NCBI GenBank assembly: GCA_016209345.1
Contig: JACQWH010000022.1
Coordinates: 1 to 20,754, forward strand
Source of the DNA: Candidatus Uhrbacteria bacterium
GTDB taxonomy: Bacteria > Patescibacteriota > Patescibacteriia > JACQRZ01
Direction of reading: 5' to 3'
Length of the DNA stretch: 20,754 bases
A program made the translations under genes and the position numbers. Under the pieces are notes generated by a model, which had not been told where the DNA came from, made no database searches, and saw only the letters and a program-made list of their open reading frames with translations. Positions 6,712-14,900 of this stretch are shown in pieces (positions within the stretch are counted from its first letter, which is position 1; each line of letters begins with the position of its first letter).

Positions 6712-7554
6712 ATGACCCCAAAACTCAAACGCCATCGCGGCCAGCATCTTCTCACCGATCGCAATGTACTGAAAAAAATCGTGGAACGCGCGAACATCAA
6801 GCCGACCGATACGGTCGTTGAAATAGGTGCGGGCACCGGAAATCTTACGGAGTACTTGGCGCGAAAAGCCGGCCGAGTGATAGCGATTGAAATCGACAAG
6901 GACCTCGTTCCCATTCTCACAAAACGCTGCTCGTCTTACGAAACGGTGGAAATACTGCAAGATGACGCCCGCGCCTTCAACCCTGAAACCTATAACCTGC
7001 ACCCTGAAACCTATCTTGTTGTCGCGAACATTCCGTACAACATCACCTCTATAATCATCAGGAAATTTCTTGAACAGGGACCGCAGCCCTCGCGCATGGT
7101 CCTTCTCATACAAAAGGAGGTGGCAGAGCGCATCTGCGCGCGTCCTCCGCACATGAACATCCTCGCGTTGTCGGTGCAGTATTTCGCGCACCCAAAAGTC
7201 CTCTTTGACGTATCGCGCAACAGCTTTGTACCGAGGCCGAATGTCGACAGCGCCGTGATTGAGATTGTATTACATGGGAAAAAGGGGTCAGGCACAAATT
7301 CTCTTCGCGAAATTGAGCCAGACCCCTTTTTCCGTCTTGTCACGGCGGGGTTTGCGCAAAAAAGAAAACTCCTAGCGTCAAATCTCGCCCAGGGGTTGGG
7401 AATTCCAAGAGAAAAAATACTTGACGCGTTTGTCGCCGCGCGCATACCTGCCTCGGCCCGCGCCCAAGAGCTTTCCCTGGACGAGTGGCACGCGCTCGCC
7501 TCTTCGTTATCCCCTTTGCCAAATGCAAGCGGCGGATATATAATGAAAGAGTAG
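6712..7554 (+). CDS. rsmA: 16S rRNA dimethyladenosine transferase
   Basis: KsgA/RsmA, which uses S-adenosylmethionine to dimethylate two adjacent adenosines near the 3' end of 16S rRNA during small-subunit maturation. Counting from ATG 6712 (280 residues), HRGQHLLTD is the entry motif, VEIGAGTGNLT near 36 binds SAM, the acidic IEID lies near 60, and NIPYNI near 107 is the catalytic NLPY-type motif. VPRPNVDSAV begins near 173, and FFRLVTAGFAQKRK near 206 matches the family C-terminal domain. The in-frame ATG at 6688 lies inside a repeat and is rejected as the start. Two foreign-looking insertions keep the frame: a 21-bp-period duplication (residues about 90-101) and a REP-like hairpin (about 189-206). 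It is followed after 3 bases by the next gene, suggesting co-transcription. Confidence 0.93.
   Translation: MTPKLKRHRGQHLLTDRNVLKKIVERANIKPTDTVVEIGAGTGNLTEYLARKAGRVIAIEIDKDLVPILTKRCSSYETVEILQDDARAFNPETYNLHPETYLVVANIPYNITSIIIRKFLEQGPQPSRMVLLIQKEVAERICARPPHMNILALSVQYFAHPKVLFDVSRNSFVPRPNVDSAVIEIVLHGKKGSGTNSLREIEPDPFFRLVTAGFAQKRKLLASNLAQGLGIPREKILDAFVAARIPASARAQELSLDEWHALASSLSPLPNASGGYIMKE
6980..7014 (+). repeat. Direct repeat of 14 bp with 21-bp period inside rsmA
   Basis: ACCCTGAAACCTAT occurs at 6980-6993 and again at 7001-7014. It encodes NPETYNLHPETY just before the NIPYNI motif. The period of seven codons preserves the frame, consistent with a small tandem duplication or an inserted repeat unit. 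Confidence 0.85.
7278..7332. repeat. REP-like inverted repeat inside rsmA
   Basis: Arms 7278-7293 and 7317-7332 are reverse complements over 16 bp with a single mismatch (core GGGGTCAGGC with GCCAGACCCC), flanked by A and T runs and with a palindromic TTCGCGAA in the loop. The GGGGTCAGGC type resembles REP sequences associated with IS200/Y1-like transposases. It is translated in frame as about KKGSGTNSLREIEPDPFF. Confidence 0.75.
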
Positions 7555-7557
7555 GAT

Positions 7558-8403
7558 ATGAAGAGAATGGAACACAAAACCGGACAGAGAGTAGCGCTGG
7601 TCATATTGTTATTTGTCGGCGTGCTTACTGTTGCCGTCGGGTTTATTCGCATTCGCGCTCATATCGCGGAGCCCTTTGCCCTCAAAATATCCAAGGCGTC
7701 TCCGACCGATGCAAATCCGCTGGCCTCTGATACGAAGGAAGACCCCGTCGCGCTAAAGGCGCGCGATACGGACGGTGACGAACTGTCGGATTTTGACGAG
7801 CTCTATGTCCATCGTACGAGTCCGTATCTGAAAGACACGGACAGCGACGGCTACGACGACAAGACAGAGCTTGACAGCGGCAACGACCCAAACTGCGCCA
7901 CCGGGAAGGTGTGTTTTGATTCTCTGGCATCGACCGTACCGCAAGGGCAGGAACAACAAGCATCGGATTCTTCGGTAAGCGCGCCGCTTCCTTCAGCCGT
8001 TCAGGCCGATTTGGAAAAACTGCAACGACTCACACCTCCGCAAGTGCGCGCGCTTCTTCTTGAGAAGGGGTTTACGGAAGAACAGCTGAAAGATATTGAC
8101 GATGAAACGCTCGTGTCGATGTATCGCGAGAGTTTGCTGGAAGCGGCAAAGCGCGAACAGCAAAGCGGGCAGGCGGTGCCGACACAGCCAGGCGCAGCAA
8201 CTCCTGCCGCGCCGCAAGTGACGCCGCAGGATTTCGCCGCCCTTTCAAAGGAACAAATTATTACATTACTCAAAGATACCGGAGAGCTGACGACCGAGCA
8301 GCTCGCGGGACTTGAGAAGCTCGATGAAAAAACAGTGCGGTCTCTCTTTATGCAGTCCCTGCAAAACGCGCAGAACACCATTGATGCGGCGAAAGAACAA
8401 TAG
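7558..8403 (+). CDS. Membrane-anchored protein with thrombospondin type 3 calcium repeats
   Basis: 281 residues of unknown function. A single N-terminal hydrophobic segment (about residues 12-30) would hold the rest outside the membrane. Two calcium-binding repeats follow near residues 70-105, DTDGDELSDFDE and DTDSDGYDDKTE, of the thrombospondin type 3 / EF-hand-like kind. Then come a Ser/Gln-rich linker, a helical block rich in Leu, Glu and Lys, a Pro/Ala/Thr-rich spacer, and a second helical block with similar wording (ALSKEQIITLLKDTGELTTEQLAGLEKLDEKTVRSL against KLQRLTPPQVRALLLEKGFTEEQLKDIDDETLVSM), so the C-terminal part appears to be an internal duplication. ATG 7558 comes 3 bp after the rsmA stop. 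Placed before the giant secreted protein, it may take part in the cell envelope or a surface assembly. Confidence 0.8.
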   Translation: MKRMEHKTGQRVALVILLFVGVLTVAVGFIRIRAHIAEPFALKISKASPTDANPLASDTKEDPVALKARDTDGDELSDFDELYVHRTSPYLKDTDSDGYDDKTELDSGNDPNCATGKVCFDSLASTVPQGQEQQASDSSVSAPLPSAVQADLEKLQRLTPPQVRALLLEKGFTEEQLKDIDDETLVSMYRESLLEAAKREQQSGQAVPTQPGAATPAAPQVTPQDFAALSKEQIITLLKDTGELTTEQLAGLEKLDEKTVRSLFMQSLQNAQNTIDAAKEQ

Positions 8404-8411
8404 GTAATTTT

Positions 8412-8436
8412 GAATTTCGAATGATGAATTTCGAAT
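8412..8436 (+). repeat. Direct repeat GAATTTCGAAT, two copies
   Basis: GAATTTCGAAT at 8412-8422 and 8426-8436 with a 14-bp period, directly after the stop of the calcium-repeat protein. It is part of the AT-rich repeat zone that precedes the S23 gene. Confidence 0.75.
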
Positions 8437-8505
8437 CAATAGTGAATGAAAAAATTTTGAATTATGCTAAACTATGATCTTGAGGAGAGAACATACTGAA
8501 CAAAA

Positions 8506-8537
8506 TAATTTCTAATTCACCTAATTTCTAATTCACC
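8506..8537 (+). repeat. Tandem 16-bp repeat at the left side of the S23 gene
   Basis: Two perfect adjacent copies of TAATTTCTAATTCACC (8506-8521 and 8522-8537), with a third copy beginning before the S23 start. Bases 8519-8533 are the exact reverse complement of 8945-8959 on the other side of the gene. Confidence 0.85.
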
Positions 8538-8543
8538 TAAAGA

Positions 8544-8903
8544 ATGTCCAATGGTAAAAGCTCCAAATATAATCTTGAAGAGCGAACGGCGCAATTCGGG
8601 GAGAATATCATTCGATTCTGCAAAAATGTTCCAAAGAATATTGTCACACACCCACTTATCAATCAGCTCGTGAGGGCGGGAACAAGTGTTGGCGCAAACT
8701 ATTGTGAGGCGGATGATGCAGAAAGCCGGAATGATTTCAGACATAAAATAGGAATTTGTAAGAAAGAGTCGCGTGAATCAAAACATTTTATTCGTATGAT
8801 TGTTGTGGCGGTGCCGGATATGAAAGCAGATGCAGCAATATTATGGAGAGAGGCAAAGGAGCTCAACCTCATTTTCAATACGATTTATATAAAAGTGAAA
8901 TGA
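8544..8903 (+). CDS. S23 / four-helix-bundle protein
   Basis: 119-residue protein of the 23S rRNA intervening-sequence (S23, TIGR02436-type) four-helix-bundle family. The signature NQLVRAGTSVGANYCEADDAESRNDFRHKIG-type region is seen at residues about 40-70 (key residues R44, G46, G50, N52, E55, A56, S61), followed by KKESRESKHF. The family forms oligomeric helical bundles and is related to the Avd accessory protein of diversity-generating retroelements; its cellular role outside rRNA intervening sequences is unclear. An in-frame TAA just before ATG 8544 fixes the start. No SD is visible. The gene is enclosed by AT-rich inverted repeats, which suggests it arrived as a cassette. No reverse transcriptase lies in this window. 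Confidence 0.85.
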   Translation: MSNGKSSKYNLEERTAQFGENIIRFCKNVPKNIVTHPLINQLVRAGTSVGANYCEADDAESRNDFRHKIGICKKESRESKHFIRMIVVAVPDMKADAAILWREAKELNLIFNTIYIKVK

Positions 8904-8944
8904 TTGGGTATTTGGAATTCGTTATTGATTAGGTCAATTAGAGT

Positions 8945-8959
8945 AATTAGAAATTAGGT
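8945..8959. repeat. Right inverted copy of the S23-flanking repeat
   Basis: AATTAGAAATTAGGT is a perfect 15-bp reverse complement of 8519-8533. With the left copies it encloses the S23 gene. It lies only 12 bp before the start codon of the giant gene. Confidence 0.8.
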
Positions 8960-8971
8960 TAATTTTATACA

Positions 8972-11900
8972 ATGAATCGCCTCCACACCCACATCCTCAT
9001 CCCCCTCCTTATCCTCGCGATTACCGCGACGACGCTTGTCTTTTCCGGCGCCAAACCGGCGCAGGCGGTTTTTGGTATCGGCGACGTGACGGCAACCATC
9101 GAAACCGTCAGTATTCCGCAGGTGTTTTTCAACAGCATTATCAAGGCGATAGAGGCGGCGGGGTATACGGTACTGCGCAAGGCAATGCGCCAGGCGCTCA
9201 AGAACCTTACCAAGGATACGTTGAACAATCTTCTGGAGGGCGGCAGAGGAAAGAGTGAGGCGTTCCAAACAGAGCCATGGACGGATTTTTGGCAGCAGGC
9301 GGGCGATGAGGCGTCCGGCGCGGCGCTGGAAGGGTTTGTCCAGGGGTTTCAGAATGAGTACGAGGCGCAGACCAAAAAAGCCGCGGCAGTGAAAAATTTT
9401 GAGGACAAGGAAACGGCAGCCCTTCAGCCGCAGATTGAGAAGGTGAGCAAACTTCAAGACGATGTGGATGTAGAGTGCATGCAAAATCCTTCTTCGACAG
9501 CTTGTGCAGACGCAAAAGCCGCAAGAGATGTCGAGGAAGAAAAGCTGAAAAAAAATACCGATAATACATTTGCCGTTAAAAAAAGGGAACTGTTGGTAAA
9601 GCGCACGTCGCTGGAAAAGGTGGCAAACCAAGCGAGGACTGCTTATGACCAATGCAGGAGCGGCGATGGTGCTTGCGATACGGAAAAAGTGGCGCTAGAC
9701 GCGGAGGAAGAAAAACTCAAGCAAAACCAAGATGCCCTCAACTATGAACTAAGACGATCGAACCAAGCAACAGCCGATGAACTGAAAAAAATCGACAAAG
9801 AAGCAAACGTAAAAGATGCCGCTCTCATCGCCGGCAATACCGGCGCTGTTTCAGAGGCGAGCAAGACGCTTATTGATGTTGTCTGTAAGCCGACGCCGGA
9901 CATCGCGCTGCGCATCTTCCTTCCCCTTGCCGACAAGATAGAACAAAAAAAACGAACACCCATTTGCCCGTACAGCAAGCTAAAGGAGAATTGGTCTGAA
10001 ATTTATAACAACACCGGTACGCGCCTGACCGAAGCATCGCTGAACGGATGGCGCACCATCGCGGGGCTGGTGGATCCCAACACCAGCGATTTGGGCGCGT
10101 CATACAGCGTGTCCATCGCCGGACATAGCGTATCCGACGTTGCCAAGGCGCTCGGCGTGACGACCTATGGAGGGTTTGACGCGGCAGGCGGCCTGAAAGC
10201 GGCGACGGAGTATAACGGCAAGATAACTACGCCTGTCACGGCGCTGAAGACCGTCACGGAAAACGCCATCACGAGCAATGTCCAGGAAGACACACGGCTC
10301 GTGCCGACCGGCCACCTTCTGGCCGACCTTGTCATTACTGCCGGGTCCACCATCTTGGGCACCGCGTTTGATATTTTCCGAGAAGGCCTTAAAAAGAAGA
10401 CCGCAATAGTACGCCAGCCGAAGCAAAACAAAGGCCTTGCCGCGCTGTCGCAATTTCAAGCGCAAAGCTCTCTATACTATCCTGACGCCGACCCCAATGC
10501 CGGTTCGCACCAGTTTGCCGAAGCGCGCCTCGCGCGGTTTGACGAACTGGTACTTACGCCCGCCCAGAATTGGGATGTACTGAACAAGATTACCGCGGTC
10601 GGGTCCAACCCGCTGTGCTATAACCCAACCGGCAGCATTGAGCAAAAAGCGATGGACATTGAGTCCTGCACCATAGACGAAAAGTTTAACGAGGCAGTGT
10701 CCAAAGGGCTTACGGTCAAGGAAGCGGTTGACCAGGGATTTTTGAACGGTGATGGCATCTTCGGCTTTGATATTGTTTCATCTTCGGATGAAAAAACAGA
10801 GCCGGCCTTTGAGCGCAATTTTCCGTATCACTCATTGGTCATACTTCGAAAATATCGAATCATTCCGGTTTCTTGGGAACTCGCGGCGCTGTATATCAAA
10901 GAGTTGAACAAAGCTAACGCAACAAATCCAGCAAACCCATTGCCATGCGGAGATTCGCCAAAAAAGAACTGTACCTTGAGAATGTTGATGGATCAGTTTA
11001 ACAAACCAGGTGAAAGGTTTTACCAGATGATAGACCCAAACTGGGTGCTTATGGTCCCACCCACCAAGTGCATGCTGGAAGGATATGGACCCCAGGCGAT
11101 TCAGGAAGTGGAGACCACATTTTGTGACGGGCCGCTTACATCTAGCGGTGACTGTAACAATGTAAAAAAACGCGTTGACATCGTCCGAGCAAAAACATGC
11201 GTGGACTACCAGACCTGTCTTGAGCAGGATGCGACCGGCCACTGCAAGGAAAATAAGGATGGCGGAGACGGCGGGGCAAAAGGATACGGATACTGCGTGC
11301 AGGAGCAGCGCATCGCGCAGTTTACCGGCACCGAATGCAAGGAAATCTACGCGGGATGCGAAGTGTTTCAGGATCCCCAAACCAAGCAGAGCGCGCCCTA
11401 CGTGAGATCGTCGCTGGAGCAAGTTGCTGATTTGCGCAACGGCAAATGCACCTCCGATAATGCCGGATGCCGATGGCTTTCCACCGGCCGGCAACTCCAA
11501 ACGGATTCGTCGGGCATGATAGCATTGACCGCCGATAAAAAAGCAAAGACGAGAGTGGTGGAGCCAATCGGCGGAGTGAAAACCCAAGCAGAGTGGTCGG
11601 ATGATTGGAACGACCGCGTATACCTTTCGTCAAAAGCCGAGAAATGCCAACCCCAAGCCGAAGGATGCCGCGAAGTTGCGGGAGTCCCCGGTATGCAATA
11701 CCTCCGCCTTCCCCCCGCGTCGTATGAGTGCGACAAGGACGGCGTTGATATCTACGGGAAAACAGTGCCCTGGTACAAGCGCGTTGAGTGCAAACAGTTT
11801 ACCGGTTTATGCAAAAAGGAATACGTCGGATGTGAACAATACACCCCCGCAACCGATACCTTTTCTCTGACCGGCATTTCTCCGGATGATTCTGTTGATC

Positions 11901-14900
11901 CGATCAATCCTTACCAGTATCGCTGTCCCAGCCAGTGCGCGGACATTAAACAGTATACGGTTGAAAAAACGCTTTTTGATACGGCAAACCCTCCCCCGGT
12001 CAACTTCAGCGCGGCAACCGCGCGGAAATGCTCTATTGCCGACGTGGGATGCGAGGAGTTTACAAATGTAAACGTTGCCGCCGCGGGCGGAGAGGGAAAG
12101 GAGTACTACACGTATCTCCAACAATGCCAGCAAAAGAAACCCGAGGATGTCCCTGCCGACCAGGTCTTCTTGTCTTTCATCGGGTCGGAGCAGGCAGGCG
12201 ACCAGCCCGTGAAGTATTATGTTGTCGGTGAGCGGAACACCGATGGCGACTGGGTGCCAAAGTGCGCCGACACATCAAAGCCCTGCGACTGCGTCGCGCC
12301 GGATGCCGACAAGATGAAGTATGACCCGCGCATCGGCGCTATCCTGTGTCGTGAGTTTATCAACAATCAGGGCAAGTCATTTTACCGCTATACCGACAAC
12401 CTTACTTACTACACCGAGGATTGCGCGCCGTATCGCCGTACACTCGATGGCGACAGCGCCACGAATCAACTGTACAGCTTCGGTTTAAGCAGGCAATGCA
12501 CCTCCGCCGCCGCGGTCAACTGCCGAGAATACCACGCCCCAACCGCCGGTAATATTCATGTTGTTGATGGAAGCTATTCAAACTTTGAAGATGAAACGAC
12601 TGAGGGCTGGATCCTCGCAACAAGCACATCAAGTAATCGCAGTATCGTGTCGTCCAATGAGGGGGAAATTCTTGGCGATCATAGCTTAAAAGTATTCAAG
12701 ACAGGAGCGACAGACACCAATGCGCTTCAATTCATGATCGAAAAACCACTTCAGCTTCGTGGTGGAATGTCATATATTCTGACTTTTTCACTCAAAGGAC
12801 AGACGCAAAGTTCTGTAACAGCTGGTCTCAAACAGGGAGCTGATTATATTGTATCGACACCTCAAACAGTTGCCATTTCTCCAACATGGAAGCAGTACAA
12901 ATTCACAATAACGACAGCAGAGAACGATGAGCCAACACACCTTGCAATCGGCGTCCAGTATAGCGGTGGGACAGATAATAACAACACCTTTTTTATCGAC
13001 GACATCGTTTTGAAAGAAACAGACGGCGTTGAGTATGCCATAAAGGATTCGTGGGAAAAGAACGGTACCTGCTTTTATCCAAAGGAGGCCGCTCCTCAAG
13101 AGCCGGATTTTGACCGGCCGGCATATCTGGGCTGCCAACTGTATACCGACAGGCAAGGCGGCCAACACGCGATTCAAAAATTTGAGAAAATATGCCCCCT
13201 GGAAATGGCGGGGTGTATGAATGTCAAGGTGCCAAACCCCGCCTATGGGCCATGGGATTTCGAGCAAGCGGGAGGCGAGCTGGGATGGAAGGGTGACTGC
13301 GCAGGATGTACGGCGGTACGCGTCACGGATCCGGCAAACGCACAAGGTGCGGGCGCTCTGAAGGGTGTGGGGAACTCATCGGTTTTGCATTTTACCAAAA
13401 GTACCGCCATTTCAAAGGGTCTGTGGTATCGCCTTTCCTTTGACATAAAAGGAGTGGCTGGTGGCAATGCGGGATTTTATGACAACTCCGGAAACGGATC
13501 GCACTTCTTCACTCCCGCATTTAGCGTGGCAAACCCTACTGTTTGGGAAAGGAAGGAAGTACTCATTTTTATTAATACGGATTTTGACTCAACAAAAGCG
13601 CAGATATTCTTTACTATTGATTCTTCATATCCCGCATATACTGTTGCATATTTGGATAATGTGTTGGTTGAAAGAGTAGCATATATTATCCCCGATCCGG
13701 CAAAGCAGTGCAGCGCGCAGGACAACAAGTGTACTGCCTACGGTTCGCCGAAATTACTGACAAAGACAACCATGGCGGAAGCGGTAAAAACAGTTCGCAA
13801 TCTCGCGCAAGACAGCACGAAAGATGAATGGACAGAAAAACAGGACTGGAATATCGCGTATTACAAGGTGACGCCGGAAGAAGCGACAGTGGCGCAAGAG
13901 AGGTTCAGGAACGGCGATACTTCCGGCTATGAGGATGGCATCTGCCGCGCTCCGGTATCCGCGATAGACAAGGGAGACCTGGGCTGCCGCGAATATCTGG
14001 CCGGAGGCGGCGGGGAAAAGGTCTATTTCCGCGATCCGGGAACCAAGGTGTGCCAGCCGCCGAAAGAAGGCGAGAAGAAAGGATACTACTATGTCTGCGC
14101 AAACGATGACAGCGTGGTGTGCGGCAAGGATGACGATTGTCCGGTGAAGAATGACGCGCAAGGAAAGTGCAATACTCAAGAGCCGAAATATGACGACACG
14201 AAGTGTTCCGCATTGCCCCTGACGCTTTCAAGCACGCCGCAGTTTGTCCAAAAGTGTCCGGTCAACTCTGCCGGATGCAAGAAAATCATTGATCCGGAGT
14301 GCACCGAGGACGGAAAACTGCGAACCGACTATGGCCGCGTTCCTGGTGCGGCACCCGATTCCGGTATTTCATGCAAGCGCGAGTACTATTTTACCGACAA
14401 TCTCCGCGCGCGCGCCGATGAGTGTGAGAAATCGGGCGGGATAAACGTCAATGCCGGTTGTCTTTTGTTCAGCGATGAAAGTCAGGCGCGGTATGAGTAT
14501 AAAATGCTGAACAGGTGCGGAACATCATCAACAGCCCTTATTTTGACAGGAGGCGTCGATGGGCGCGGAGGGTGCCTTGTCGACAGTGATTGTTCGGGTA
14601 CGAGCGTTACATGCCAGAACGTGCCATTGGTAGTGTCGCAAACCGACGGCGCTTTTTCCGCAAAGCCCCCGACGTATTGCGCGTGCGACGTGAGCGCTCA
14701 GCGGGTGGATGACTGCGCGACTCCCCATGACACCACTCAGCTCGCCCCTGACTTTTGCTACAACCGATATATTCAGGATGTCTCCAACGCAAGCCCGCTT
14801 CTGAGGGAATACAAACGCGTGCGTGCCGATAAGCTTTATGATTCAAAATCGCTGTACGCGTGCGCAAACGCCGGTGGCGACGGCACGACAGATCTTACCG

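Noticed and set aside
8450..8480. Promoter for the S23 gene (TATGCT or TATGAT near 8463-8478)
   Set aside because: No -35 box at suitable distance; the AT-rich surroundings make such hexamers expected by chance.
8404..8971. Diversity-generating retroelement around the S23/Avd-like gene
   Set aside because: No reverse transcriptase and no template/variable repeat pair with adenine-biased changes was found in the window.
10832..11587. Long minus-strand open frames across the giant gene and other genes
   Set aside because: They are shadows of the real plus-strand frames: no start signals and no recognisable protein motifs, and their composition mirrors the opposite strand.
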